A DNA stretch of 64,000 nucleotides from assembly GCA_040772305.1 (NCBI GenBank), contig JAXGYK010000002.1:1-64000 (forward strand), in the 5' to 3' direction. Positions 1-9,202 of this stretch are shown here, piece after piece. Position numbers and translations under genes: made by a program. A model generated the notes under the pieces. It made no database searches. It had not been told where the DNA came from and was given only the letters and a program-made list of their open reading frames with translations. The first letter of the stretch is position 1. Every line of letters begins with the position of its first letter. This DNA is from Mesolinea sp040772305. GTDB lineage: Bacteria > Chloroflexota > Anaerolineae > Anaerolineales > Anaerolineaceae.

Positions 1-35
1 CTGGTGTGAGGGGGTGTGAGGGAGACAAAATCTTT

Positions 36-95
36 CTTCCAGCTATTAATATGAGCCGTGCGCCTTAGCGCTACGCCCATATTAATAGCTGGAAG
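36..95. repeat. Perfect 18-bp inverted repeat (long hairpin)
   Basis: Positions 36-53 and 78-95 are exact reverse complements (arm CTTCCAGCTATTAATATG) around a 24-nt, GC-rich loop. There is no T-run on either side, so it does not look like a simple intrinsic terminator. It ends 35 bp before the start codon of the DUF4298-like gene, so in a transcript it would sit in the 5' leader. It could be a leader hairpin, a palindromic intergenic repeat, or the end of a mobile unit. Just before it, 3-12 and 13-22 form an exact 10-bp tandem repeat (GGTGTGAGGG). Confidence 0.75.
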
Positions 96-130
96 CAGTA
101 CAATAGCCCAAAATAACCAGTGAGGATTCC

Positions 131-460
131 ATGACTCTAAGTGAGGAAGACTTTACTAAGCTTGTCAGGATGCAAGCACTCAGCAACCAGACTGTTCAAG
201 ACATTCAAAAACTGGAAGAGTTCACAGCATATCTCCAGGAAATGGATGCTCGCCGGGTGGAACTGGAAGACCTGTACACCGAGGACTGGTATCATATCAG
301 TGAAGAAGAAACACTCAGCCCAGAACAAAACTTGCTACTGGAGGCCCAAATTGCCCCCGATAATTATTCGGTGCTGAGTCAGGATACAATCTGGGATCAG
401 CTCCAGGCATTGAGTGATGCCCGGATAAACCTGCTGAAAACGCTCGTTGCTTTGCTGTAG
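131..460 (+). CDS. DUF4298-like small protein
   Basis: This 109-residue acidic protein has no signal peptide or membrane segment and is probably cytoplasmic. It starts with a helical, coiled-coil-like stretch (residues about 14-45). The second half carries LEDLYTEDWY and, near the C-terminus, LSQDTIWDQLQAL. The layout of helical start, aromatic centre and a terminal LSxDxxWDxL motif matches my memory of the DUF4298 family (about 90-100 residues), whose function is unknown. The ATG at 131 has TGAGGA a few bases upstream. It lies downstream of a strong hairpin and converges on trkH. The family call is moderate; no function is claimed. Confidence 0.6.
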   Translation: MTLSEEDFTKLVRMQALSNQTVQDIQKLEEFTAYLQEMDARRVELEDLYTEDWYHISEEETLSPEQNLLLEAQIAPDNYSVLSQDTIWDQLQALSDARINLLKTLVALL

Positions 461-531
461 AGAACATACTCGCGGCCCTATTGAGCTAAAAAACTTCTTG
501 AAAAAGCAGCGAAATCAAAAAGTTTTCAAAC

Positions 532-1980
532 CTACGTTTTCCTCCAGGTGCTGGGAGAGAACAAAATCAAAACCGGGTAGATTTCTAATCTTCCCAATAC
601 CATTGCCATGCACATAATCAGTTTGGTGCGGGTATGCAGGGCGCTGTAGTCGGCTGAAGGCCCCAGTAAATCCAGACCACCGCCCACATTGTTAAGCGTT
701 GCAATCACCGCACTAAAAGCACTGCTGAAAGTTTTGGTGTCCATACTTATCAGAAGCAGCAAAACTAAAAAGACGGCCAGATATGTCATCAGATAAAAAG
801 CGATGCTGCGTTGTTCCCGAACGCTCAATTCCTTGCCATCATAATTAATCGGTACTGCCCGATCCGGCGAAACCATCCTGCGCAGCTCCTGGCGAATAGA
901 TTTTACAAATACGGCCAGGCGCGCAACTTTAATCCCCGAACTGGTTGAGCCGGACATGGCACCGATAAACATTAAAAACAGCAGGATTACATGGGTGTAA
1001 ACAGGCCAGTTGCGAAAGTCAACAGTGGTATACGCAGTGGTCGAGCTCACAGAGGTGACGGTAAAAAACACATCCCGCAGCAGGGTTGCAAGGTTTTCAT
1101 AGTTTTGATAGATACCAATGCTAATTAAAAGAACCGAGATGGAGATAATCCCCAGATACCAGTGTAGTTCTTCGCTGTTTAATACCTGTTTATACTTGCG
1201 CGTAGCTATCAAATAAAAGAAGACGTAACTCATGCCAAATACCATCATGGCAATCCCAATTACCAGTTCAACATAAGGGTTGCCATAATGCGCCACGGAG
1301 TTCTCATAAAAATTGAATCCGCCGGTACCTGCTGTTCCAAAGGCAAGCAAAACCGCCTCAAACCAGGGCACTCCGCCAGCCCGCAGCAAAAGGATTAGCA
1401 CAGCAGTCATGCTCAGGTAAATGGCGTAAAGAATGTAGATGGAGCTGCTCACCTTCGATTCGAGCTTCCCAAAGTTGGGGCCAGGCATTTCAGCACGCAT
1501 AATGTATAAACCACGCGAGCCCAGGTTGGGCAGCACCTGCAAAATAAAAACCAGCATGCCCATTCCGCCGATCATCAAGGTAAAGCTGCGCCAAAAAAGG
1601 AGGGAGTGGGGCAGGGTATAAATCGTGGTTTTGAGTACGCTTGCACCGGTAGTGGTAAACCCGCTGAATGACTCAAAAAGAGCGTCAATAAAACTGATGT
1701 CCCCGCTGAAGTAAAAAGGCAGGGCTCCTGCAACGGACAAGACAATCCATGCCAGGGCAACCAGAACCAAACTTTCCTGAGCGTAAAAATCTTCATTTTC
1801 GGGCTTTTTTCTGCTCACCAAGGAGCCGATCAGTATGCACAAAAGGATCGCATAAACAAAACTTAGCTGTACTTGGAGCGCCTCATGGTAAACAAAGGTG
1901 AGCGCAAAAGAGGGCAGCATGAGCAGCCCAAGGATCATGAGCAGTTTGCCCAGCATATAGCGAATCATCGAAGTATTCAT
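532..1980 (-). CDS. trkH: TrkH-type potassium uptake channel subunit
   Basis: This is the membrane pore of a Trk/Ktr potassium uptake system. It has 482 residues, a normal TrkH length. Four pore-loop repeats are visible: GFTTTGAS near residue 107, GTAGTGGFN near 213, VSSTTAYTT near 313 and NNVGGGLDLLGPS near 438, each after a hydrophobic pair of helices. Such proteins conduct K+ and are gated by a cytoplasmic TrkA/KtrA ring. It lies five bases downstream of trkA on the same strand, so the two are almost certainly cotranscribed and translated together. The start at 1980 directly follows the trkA stop. No clear terminator was found after the stop. Confidence 0.93.
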   Translation of the reverse strand: MNTSMIRYMLGKLLMILGLLMLPSFALTFVYHEALQVQLSFVYAILLCILIGSLVSRKKPENEDFYAQESLVLVALAWIVLSVAGALPFYFSGDISFIDALFESFSGFTTTGASVLKTTIYTLPHSLLFWRSFTLMIGGMGMLVFILQVLPNLGSRGLYIMRAEMPGPNFGKLESKVSSSIYILYAIYLSMTAVLILLLRAGGVPWFEAVLLAFGTAGTGGFNFYENSVAHYGNPYVELVIGIAMMVFGMSYVFFYLIATRKYKQVLNSEELHWYLGIISISVLLISIGIYQNYENLATLLRDVFFTVTSVSSTTAYTTVDFRNWPVYTHVILLFLMFIGAMSGSTSSGIKVARLAVFVKSIRQELRRMVSPDRAVPINYDGKELSVREQRSIAFYLMTYLAVFLVLLLLISMDTKTFSSAFSAVIATLNNVGGGLDLLGPSADYSALHTRTKLIMCMAMVLGRLEIYPVLILFSPSTWRKT

Positions 1981-1985
1981 AAATC

Positions 1986-3341
1986 TTACGCTTCTAAGAT
2001 TTCGTCCAGCAAGCCAATTTGGTGTTTCAAACTAATTATGAGAACATGGTCCAGGGCTTGGATCTGGTCATTACCGCTGGGAATAATGCGTTCATTGCCG
2101 CGCAGGATGTGCCCTACAATCACCCCTGCTTTGATCCTCAAATCCTTGATGGGTTTGCTGCACACTTTGTCCTTGGCCTGGGCGATAAAAAGCACGGCTT
2201 CTGTTTTTTCGGCTGATAGTCTTGCGTATGCCTCGAGCTTGGTATCTCGGCTTTTTTCATGCGAGCGAATGTAACGGATAATCACGTCCGTTGAAGACAG
2301 ATGCGGTGTAATGATTGTATCCAAACTGCTTGAGTCCAGCAGCTTTGTAAGTTCGCGGCGATTGACCTTGGTGATCGTTTTATGCACACCTTGCTGATGC
2401 GCAAACAAAGAAAACACCAGGTTCTCCTCGTCGATATTGGTTAATGCCACCGCCACGTCATAATTCGCCAAGCGCATCTCTTGCAAGTACCGCTGGTTGG
2501 TGCCATCCCCAATGATGACCTTAACATCCGGGAAGCGCGCAGCCAGTTTATTTGCAGTCTCCCGGTTAACCTCAATCACTTTGACACGGATACGCCTTTT
2601 TATTAATTCGGGCAGCAGGTAGTAATTAATTCTGCGGCCGCCGATGATAAATGCCGAAGTCCAATTACGGTTAGGATGTCCGCAAAGCCTGCTAAACTGG
2701 TCCACAGCATTACGCGTTCCCAAAAGCTGCACCGCGTCCCCGGTCATTAATTCAGTTTGACCAGTGGGTATGATTGGCGTATGCTGCCGCTCTAAAACAC
2801 ATAAGAGAAGGTCCGGAATAATGGAGCGGATGCGGGCCGGTGTAAGACCAACTGCTTCAGAGCCATTGTTGACTCGTATGGTCACCAAATTTACTTTGCC
2901 ATCTTCAAAGGGTTCAATAGCACTGGCAGCAGGGTAGTCAAAAGCGCGCACGATATCAGCTGCGGACTCAGCATCCGGATTAATCAGCATACCGATGCCA
3001 AGCTCGTTTTGGAAGAAATGATGATCGCTGGCGTACTCAGGCTCACGCACTCTGGCGATACTGAAACCAGCGCCAATTCGGTTCGCAATGGCGGCAGCAA
3101 TGATGTTGGTCTCATCCGAAGGGGTAACAGCGATGAACACATCACATTGGGGCACATCTGCTTCAAGTAAGACTTCCCGGGCGGAACCATTGCCAAGGAT
3201 ACAGCGGATGTCAAGTTCTTCCTGAAAGGCTTCGATGCGTATCGGGTCTTTATCGATCAGAACAATTTCATGCCCTTCAATTACCAGGTCTCTGCAAAGA
3301 GCGTAACCCAGCTTACCTCCACCCACAATCACTATTTCCAT
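1986..3341 (-). CDS. trkA: TrkA potassium uptake regulatory subunit
   Basis: This is the cytoplasmic nucleotide-binding regulator of the Trk potassium channel. Its 451 residues contain two tandem RCK (TrkA-N plus TrkA-C) units. The first begins with the Rossmann motif GGGKLG (residues 7-12) followed by an acidic residue (VLIDKD). The second begins near residue 230 with IIGGRRIN, less canonical than the first. The double-unit length matches classical TrkA rather than single-RCK KtrA. The gene is upstream of trkH and divergent from the glycyl-radical activase, with a 115-bp shared region. The upstream sequence has only a weak ribosome site. Confidence 0.93.
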   Translation of the reverse strand: MEIVIVGGGKLGYALCRDLVIEGHEIVLIDKDPIRIEAFQEELDIRCILGNGSAREVLLEADVPQCDVFIAVTPSDETNIIAAAIANRIGAGFSIARVREPEYASDHHFFQNELGIGMLINPDAESAADIVRAFDYPAASAIEPFEDGKVNLVTIRVNNGSEAVGLTPARIRSIIPDLLLCVLERQHTPIIPTGQTELMTGDAVQLLGTRNAVDQFSRLCGHPNRNWTSAFIIGGRRINYYLLPELIKRRIRVKVIEVNRETANKLAARFPDVKVIIGDGTNQRYLQEMRLANYDVAVALTNIDEENLVFSLFAHQQGVHKTITKVNRRELTKLLDSSSLDTIITPHLSSTDVIIRYIRSHEKSRDTKLEAYARLSAEKTEAVLFIAQAKDKVCSKPIKDLRIKAGVIVGHILRGNERIIPSGNDQIQALDHVLIISLKHQIGLLDEILEA

Positions 3342-3444
3342 ACCTGAGCCTTTTTCTTTCCTTAATAAACGAACACCCTTATCTTATTCCATATGGATAT
3401 GATTAGTAGTCTTTTATGAGCCATCCACAGTTATCACGAATGAT

Positions 3445-3450
3445 TATAAT
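3445..3450 (+). promoter_or_regulatory. Candidate -10 box (TATAAT) for a leaderless start
   Basis: A perfect TATAAT ends six bases before the GTG start codon of the activase. A transcript from this box would begin at or near the GTG. This fits the absence of a Shine-Dalgarno sequence there. No good -35 hexamer is visible at 16-18 bp, so the promoter is provisional. Confidence 0.5.
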
Positions 3451-3456
3451 TTAAGA

Positions 3457-4362
3457 GTGAACAAGTGCCTTATTTTTGATGTGCGCCGTTTTTCAATACA
3501 CGATGGTCCTGGTATTCGAACAACCGTGTTTTTCAAAGGCTGTCCGCTTGCGTGTGCCTGGTGTCATAACCCTGAGAGCCAATCTTTCGAACCTGAGCTC
3601 ATGCTTCTTGGAAACCGTTGTGTCGACTGTGGAGCCTGTGCGATTAGCTGCCCTGAAGGAGCAATCCAGAAGGTAGGTGGGCATTGGGTCACCGACCGGT
3701 CGATATGCAAGCGTTGTGGAAAATGTGTTGCTGTTTGTTATGCCGATGGCCGCCAAATTGTTGGCCGGGAATATACGCTTGAAGAAGTAATGCAAACTGT
3801 TGATAGCGACCAAGCATTTTATCTAGAATCCGGAGGCGGGGTTACCTTTTCGGGAGGTGAACCACTCTCGCATTTGGATCAGTTACTTGACTTGCTCCAA
3901 GCTTGTAAAGCCAGAGGATACCACACTGCTGTAGATACCTGCGGACAGGTTCCCTGGACTTCTTTTGAAGCAAGCTTACCTTTGGTTGACCTCTACCTTT
4001 ACGATCTTAAAATGATGGATCCCACCAAACACAAGCATTACACAGGGGCTTCAAACCATCTGATTTTGGAGAATTTAAAGAAACTATGCCAAACAGATAA
4101 GGAAGTTTGGATCCGAATTCCCATCATCCCAGGCATCAATGACGATGCGCAAAACCTATCTGAAAGCGCTGAATTCATTGCCGGTTTAGGGAATAAGATC
4201 CGAGTTTTCCTTTTACCCTATCATGATGTAGCGGCCACTAAATATGTCAATGTAGGCGCAAGATATACCCTGGGCAGTATCCCCAAGCCGGATAAAGCCG
4301 TTATGGAAGCTGCCGCTTCGTTCTTCACTCAATTAGCTTTGCCTGTACAGCAAGGAGGTTAA
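3457..4362 (+). CDS. Glycyl-radical enzyme activating enzyme (for HypD)
   Basis: This radical-SAM activase should install the glycyl radical on the adjacent HypD by abstracting a hydrogen from the conserved glycine. The N-terminus carries HDGPGIRT, then the radical-SAM motif CX3CX2C at residues 29, 33 and 36. An inserted ferredoxin-like segment has two further cysteine clusters (55/58/61/65 and 84/87/90/94), typical of activases of eliminating glycyl-radical enzymes and absent from classical PflA. SGGEP follows near residue 129. The 301 residues are normal. The start is GTG with no ribosome site, apparently leaderless; the conserved FDVRRFSIHDGP region argues against a later start. The stop is one base before hypD's ATG. 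Confidence 0.92.
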   Translation: MNKCLIFDVRRFSIHDGPGIRTTVFFKGCPLACAWCHNPESQSFEPELMLLGNRCVDCGACAISCPEGAIQKVGGHWVTDRSICKRCGKCVAVCYADGRQIVGREYTLEEVMQTVDSDQAFYLESGGGVTFSGGEPLSHLDQLLDLLQACKARGYHTAVDTCGQVPWTSFEASLPLVDLYLYDLKMMDPTKHKHYTGASNHLILENLKKLCQTDKEVWIRIPIIPGINDDAQNLSESAEFIAGLGNKIRVFLLPYHDVAATKYVNVGARYTLGSIPKPDKAVMEAAASFFTQLALPVQQGG

Positions 4363-4363
4363 C

Positions 4364-6727
4364 ATGGCTATGACCGAACGTGTCATCCGTCTGCGCAAAG
4401 AGAGCCTGGATGCAATCCCGCGTATCTCCTCCGAACGCGCAGAATTGATTACCGATTTTTACCAAAAGCAGGACCGCTTACTGTCTGTTCCCGAAGAACG
4501 CGGTTTGGCTTTTGCCTACCTTATGGAGCACAAAACCATCTACATTGGGGATGGGGAGCTTATCGTAGGGGAAAAGGGCCCAGCACCCAAGGCTACACCT
4601 ACCTACCCCGAGCTTTGCTGCCACTCCCTTAAAGACCTGGAAATCCTCGACACCCGTGAGAAAACCAGTTTTAAGGTAGCCCCGGAAGTACACCAGATTC
4701 AGGAAACAAAAATTATCCCCTTCTGGAAAAACCGCTCCATGCGTGAGCGCCTCCTGGCAGAAATGACTCCCGAATGGTTGGCTGCCTATGGCGCCGGCAT
4801 TTTTACCGAGTTTATGGAGCAACGCTCTCCTGGCCACACAGTCCTTGACGATAAGATTTACCGGAAGGGGGTCTTGGACTTTCTTTCAGAAATTGAAGAG
4901 AGCCTGGTCAATCTGGATTTTTTTAACGATCCTGAAGCGTACAGCAAGCAGGAAGAGCTAAAGGGTATGCGTCATGCGGCCAAAGGGATCATTCGTTTTG
5001 CAGAACGCCACGCGGAATTGGCTGAGGCAATGGCAGCTATTCAAGATAATCCTGAGCGCAAGGCAGAGTTGCTAAGTATTGCAGAAGTTTGCCGTTGGGT
5101 TCCAGCCCACGCTCCGCGCACTTTCCGCGAGGCTTTGCAGTCCTATTGGTTTGTCCATCTGGGCGTAACCACCGAGCTAAACACCTGGGATGCTTTCTCT
5201 CCCGGTCACCTCGATCAGCACCTCACGCCTTTCTATCGCAAGGAACTTGAAGCCGGTACGCTTACCCGCGAAGCAGCTGAAGAGCTCTTGCAGTGCTTCT
5301 GGATCAAGTTCAATAATCAGCCTGCCCCGCCCAAAGTTGGCGTAACCGCAGAAGAAAGCGGAACCTACACCGATTTTGCTCAAATAAACCATGGCGGGGT
5401 GCTCAAGGATGGCAGCGATGGCGTCAGCGAGGTTACCTTCCTTATGCTGGACGTCATCGAGGAAATGCGTTTGCTCCAGCCCAGCACCTCGATTCAGGTC
5501 AGCATCAAGAATCCCGATAGTTTCATCCATCGCGCCGCCAAGATCATTCGCACAGGTTTTGGTCAGCCTTCGATTTTTAACACCGAAGTGATCATCAAAG
5601 AACTGATGCGCCAGGGCAAAACCCTTGAGGATGCACGCGAAGGCGGCTCCAGCGGATGTGTGGAAGTAGGCGCCTTCGGCAAGGAAAATTACAACCTGGT
5701 TGGTTACTTCAACCTTCCTAAGGTCTTCGAACTTACCCTCCATAACGGTCTCGACCCGCGCACCGGCAAACAGCTCGGACCCAAAACAGGCAAGGCAGAG
5801 GACTTCCAGACCTTCGATGATCTCTACGCCGCCTTCGAAAAACAGCTGAACTATTTCATCGATATCAAACTGCGCGGCAGCCAGGTGATCGAACAGCTCT
5901 ACGCTGTCCACATGCCCTGTCCCTTTCTCTCGATGATCACCGATGACTGCATCAAAAACGGTAAGGACTACCATGCCGGCGGCGCACGCTACAACACCAG
6001 CTACCTGCAGGGCGTTGGTCTGGGTTCCATCACGGACATGTTCTCGGCAGTCAAGACCCATGTGTTCGAGGAAAAGAATCTCAGTATGGGCCAGCTCCTG
6101 GCAGCTCTGGCAGATAATTTCGCCGATGAACGCCTGCGGCTCATGCTTTCCAACCGCACACCCCGCTTTGGCAACGATGATGACCGCGCAGATGAGATCG
6201 CTATTCGTGTCTTCGAGTCTTATTGGCGCTCCGTGGATGGCCGGCCCACCACCCGCGGCGGAGCTTACCGCATCAATATGCTGCCCACAACCTGCCATAT
6301 CTATTTTGGTTCGGTGATGATTGCCTCGCCCGATGGCCGCCGCTGCAGTATGCCGCTTTCTGAGGGAATTTCGCCGGTACAAGGCGCCGACCGTTTGGGC
6401 CCAACCGCTGTTCTCAAATCGGTTGCCAAGATTGATCACTGGCGTACCGGCGGCACGCTCTTAAATCAAAAATTTGCTCCCCAGGTTTTGGCTGATGAAG
6501 CCGGCTTAAATGGATTGGTAAAATTGATTCGCACCTACTTTAGCCTGGGAGGCCATCACATTCAGTTCAATGTAGTAGATGCCGCTACGCTTCAAAAGGC
6601 TCAGGCGGATCCGCAATCGTACCGTGACCTGATTGTGCGCGTAGCTGGATACAGCGACTACTTCTGTGATTTGGGTGAATCCCTGCAAAATGAGATCATC
6701 GCGCGCACAGCCCACGAAGATTTTTAA
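4364..6727 (+). CDS. hypD: Trans-4-hydroxy-L-proline dehydratase (glycyl-radical enzyme)
   Basis: A 787-residue glycyl-radical enzyme, the length expected for HypD (about 789). The thiyl-radical site is SGCVE with Cys432 and Glu434, and the C-terminal glycyl loop is RVAGYSDYF with Gly762. This spacing and the context FGKENYNLVGYFNLPK fit HypD better than choline TMA-lyase, glycerol dehydratase or PFL as I remember them. Known family chemistry is anaerobic dehydration of trans-4-hydroxy-L-proline to pyrroline-5-carboxylate, which ProC reduces to proline. AAGGAGGT precedes the ATG, and the activase ends one base upstream. No proC is present in the window. A related dehydratase of other substrate is possible but less likely. 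Confidence 0.87.
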   Translation: MAMTERVIRLRKESLDAIPRISSERAELITDFYQKQDRLLSVPEERGLAFAYLMEHKTIYIGDGELIVGEKGPAPKATPTYPELCCHSLKDLEILDTREKTSFKVAPEVHQIQETKIIPFWKNRSMRERLLAEMTPEWLAAYGAGIFTEFMEQRSPGHTVLDDKIYRKGVLDFLSEIEESLVNLDFFNDPEAYSKQEELKGMRHAAKGIIRFAERHAELAEAMAAIQDNPERKAELLSIAEVCRWVPAHAPRTFREALQSYWFVHLGVTTELNTWDAFSPGHLDQHLTPFYRKELEAGTLTREAAEELLQCFWIKFNNQPAPPKVGVTAEESGTYTDFAQINHGGVLKDGSDGVSEVTFLMLDVIEEMRLLQPSTSIQVSIKNPDSFIHRAAKIIRTGFGQPSIFNTEVIIKELMRQGKTLEDAREGGSSGCVEVGAFGKENYNLVGYFNLPKVFELTLHNGLDPRTGKQLGPKTGKAEDFQTFDDLYAAFEKQLNYFIDIKLRGSQVIEQLYAVHMPCPFLSMITDDCIKNGKDYHAGGARYNTSYLQGVGLGSITDMFSAVKTHVFEEKNLSMGQLLAALADNFADERLRLMLSNRTPRFGNDDDRADEIAIRVFESYWRSVDGRPTTRGGAYRINMLPTTCHIYFGSVMIASPDGRRCSMPLSEGISPVQGADRLGPTAVLKSVAKIDHWRTGGTLLNQKFAPQVLADEAGLNGLVKLIRTYFSLGGHHIQFNVVDAATLQKAQADPQSYRDLIVRVAGYSDYFCDLGESLQNEIIARTAHEDF

Positions 6728-6747
6728 ATTCTCACCGATAAATCATC

Positions 6748-6778
6748 AAAGCCCGCTGTAATTTCACAGCGGGCTTTT
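6748..6778. terminator. Bidirectional intrinsic terminator after hypD
   Basis: GCCCGCTGT (6751-6759) pairs with ACAGCGGGC (6766-6774), flanked by AAA and TTTT, so it can work on both strands. It separates hypD from the convergent DUF401 remnant. Confidence 0.9.
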
Positions 6779-6813
6779 ACTTTCCTTCATCTAAGCAACG
6801 TCTATGAACGCTC

Positions 6814-8020
6814 TCAGATCACATGGCTCAGCAGCAGGTAATACCCCATGATGAAAACGATAAATACCAGCATGATGGGCAGTGTCTTCTTCACCAGGCT
6901 TCCAAAAGGAATTTTGTAAGCTTCGCAGATGATTCCCAGACAGATATGAGTTGGGGAAATTTGCATTGCTATGTAGTTTAATGACATTAACAATACAAGT
7001 AAAGCTACCCCGCCATCCGGAATCGCTGCAAATGCCAGTGGTATTTACCAGTGTGATCATTGCTTGCCCGCCCGCTACTAATACGCCTAAGAGCATTAAG
7101 CCGGCAAAAATAAGTACTGGAGGGATGGGTTGTCCTTCCAGATAAGAAGGCAAGCGGGATATCATGCCAGTGTATTGCAGTACCTGGTTAAAGATCATCA
7201 CCACAATAACAATCAGGATCATGCGCATTTCAAAAGCGGACTTAAAAAATGGCTTTACTTCTGTAAACCGGAATTTTTCCACCAGGAAATAAAGCACTAT
7301 TACCGGGATTACCGCGAGATAGACTGGGATACCCAGGAGTAATATAAGCATCACGGCCAAAAATATCGGCCATACGCCAATAAAAAGGTTTACAAGATCT
7401 TGTTTTTTGTTCTCCGAGGACGACATTGTTATCCTCTTTGGAATTTTACGTACATAAAACAACTATCCAAGCAAGATGAGAATCACAACAGGGAAGATCA
7501 TCGAAAGTAAAAAATGATTAACAGACACGCCAGAAAGCTGTAGGGCTAGAATGATCGATGTGTAAGTCGGCAAGAAGGCTTCTGAAATGTGACGATAGAA
7601 GCTTGTTACAAATGCGCGCTCTTCAATATTTAAGTCTTTGCTTGCAGCCTTATCTACAATGGGCTTAGCAATCAGAACGGCTCCAGGTGATGGTAAAAAA
7701 CCAATTAAGGCTGGCACCAAGATGGCATTAACTCTGCGACTATTAAAAAGCTTATTGACTGACTCCTCGGCAAGCACCAGGCGTCCGCGTTTTTCCATCA
7801 TACGCTGTAAGAAAGTGATGGAATAGAAGGCAGCAATGAGTTCTAGAATGCGCCTACCCAAAACTCCGTTTAAAAACAGCGGTCCAAACTCTTTTATGGG
7901 TATACGATAAAGTATCAATGTAACCAAAATGGCTGCACCTAAAGCCAGATAGAGCGGCTTGCGTAGCAACATGATAGCTACAATCACAAAAAATACCACA
8001 GCGAAATAAATCAGGTCCAT
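6814..8020 (-). pseudogene. DUF401 family permease, disrupted by a stop and a frameshift
   Basis: The intact ancestor would be a polytopic membrane protein of about 400 residues of the DUF401 family, related to anion permeases. The first 185 residues (8020 down to 7466) are open and end ...ILILLG. An in-frame TAG (7463-7465) follows, and the same frame continues in family-like sequence (LFYVRKIPK, then more membrane helices). A second lesion lies near 7030-7034 (AAA on the plus strand): beyond it the frame drifts into non-membrane sequence, while the neighbouring frame gives hydrophobic family-like sequence (AAIPDGGVALLVLL, then SPTHICLGI, ending LLLSHVI) with a TGA at 6814-6816. One lesion could be a read error; two suggest real decay. 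AGAGGATAAC before an internal ATG just after the TAG might allow a second polypeptide. It follows the dipeptidase on the same strand. Confidence 0.85.
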
Positions 8021-8077
8021 AGCATCTTCGTAGTTAAACTAATCCTGAGATTTTGCTTTATGTCCTTTCGTTTGAGT

Positions 8078-9052
8078 TCATAATAGCTCTTCGATAATTC
8101 GCATTGCATTGCCGAAAGCAAACTTTTCAATTTGTCTGCTTGACCAGCCCATTTTTTGCAGTGCTGCAAAAAGCTCCGGCATTTTGTCGGCGCCTGCAAT
8201 ATCCAGCTTTCCTTGAATACCATCAAAATCTGAGCCGATCGCAGGAAGTTCTTCTCCTCCTACGCGGCGCATATGTTCTGCCTGGGCAAGCAGCAAGTCC
8301 AGGCAACTGTGACGGTTATCAAGGTCAGGGCCAAGAAAAGCCGGCGCAAAATTCAAACCTGCTACTCCGCCGCGATCGGCTAGTATGCGCAGCTGCCTGT
8401 CGCTGAGGTTGCGCTGGTGCGGCCCAAGTGCCCGGGCATTCGAATGTGAAGCGATAAAGGGCTTTTTGGCAATTTGTGCCAGGTCCTCAAAGCCGCCGTC
8501 TGAAAGGTGCGAAACATCCACAATCATTCCCAGCCGCTGCATTTCTTCCACGATCTCTTTCCCGAAAGGCTTTAAACCTTTGGCCATCAGCTCCGGATCC
8601 TTCGAATTTGGAAAGCCCAAGCAATTTTCATGGTTCCAGGTAAGGCTAACCAGGCGAATCCCTTTTTCGTAGTATGCTCTTAGCTTATCAAAGCTGGTGA
8701 TGCTGCGGCCATCCTCGATGGTTAGAAAAGCGGCAAGTTTTCCAGCCCTTTTTGCTTCCTTTAAATCTGCCGCATTTCGTGCCAGGCAAAACTCCTGCGG
8801 ATGCTCCGCTGCAGCATGATAAATAATGCTGCACAAACTATCGATATAAAGGTCATCGTCCACTTCAGCTTGACCAAGCCGCTTGAAGGCCTCGCTGGAT
8901 GGAAGGAAGATTGCAAAAAACTGTGCTATTGCACCTCCGGTTTTTAGGCGTTGAATATCTACGCAAAGACTGCTATTGGAATAAAGAGATTCACCTGGCT
9001 TTGCTTGCCAAAGGTGCATAAGTGTGTCACAATGCAAATCAATATAGTCCAT
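8078..9052 (-). CDS. Membrane dipeptidase-family (M19) peptidase
   Basis: A 324-residue zinc dipeptidase of the renal dipeptidase/M19 family. The first metal motif is DLHCDT (His7 and Asp9). The bridging acid is in TIEDGRSI, later metal histidines are in VDVSHLSD and ASHSNARALGPHQRN, and the family motif GSDFDGI lies near the C-terminus. No signal peptide is seen, so it is likely cytoplasmic. GAGG lies a few bases before the ATG at 9052. It is transcribed away from guaB and is followed after 57 bp by the decayed DUF401 permease. With hypD beside it, cleavage of proline- or hydroxyproline-containing dipeptides is a reasonable but untested role. Confidence 0.9.
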   Translation of the reverse strand: MDYIDLHCDTLMHLWQAKPGESLYSNSSLCVDIQRLKTGGAIAQFFAIFLPSSEAFKRLGQAEVDDDLYIDSLCSIIYHAAAEHPQEFCLARNAADLKEAKRAGKLAAFLTIEDGRSITSFDKLRAYYEKGIRLVSLTWNHENCLGFPNSKDPELMAKGLKPFGKEIVEEMQRLGMIVDVSHLSDGGFEDLAQIAKKPFIASHSNARALGPHQRNLSDRQLRILADRGGVAGLNFAPAFLGPDLDNRHSCLDLLLAQAEHMRRVGGEELPAIGSDFDGIQGKLDIAGADKMPELFAALQKMGWSSRQIEKFAFGNAMRIIEELL

Positions 9053-9152
9053 TTTTCCTCACGTCTAAGATGGTACCTCAAAAAATGCATAAGGATTTGA
9101 ACGTTTTGCTGCTCATTTGATTTTTCCAGGCGTTTTCTAAGGTACAGACCGT

Positions 9153-9158
9153 TATAAT
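9153..9158 (+). promoter_or_regulatory. Candidate -10 box of guaB
   Basis: A perfect TATAAT lies 44 bp before the guaB ATG. No strong -35 is visible at the usual distance. A start near 9165 would give a leader of about 40 nt containing the AAGGAG ribosome site. Confidence 0.45.
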
Positions 9159-9202
9159 AAACTATTGCTTCCAAAATGTAGTGTCTAAAGGAGTGTGAGT
9201 AT

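Noticed and set aside
5177..6439. Long open frame (420 codons) opposite hypD
   Set aside because: It lies antisense to conserved, essential parts of HypD, and its sequence has no family resemblance; a coding shadow of strong codon bias.
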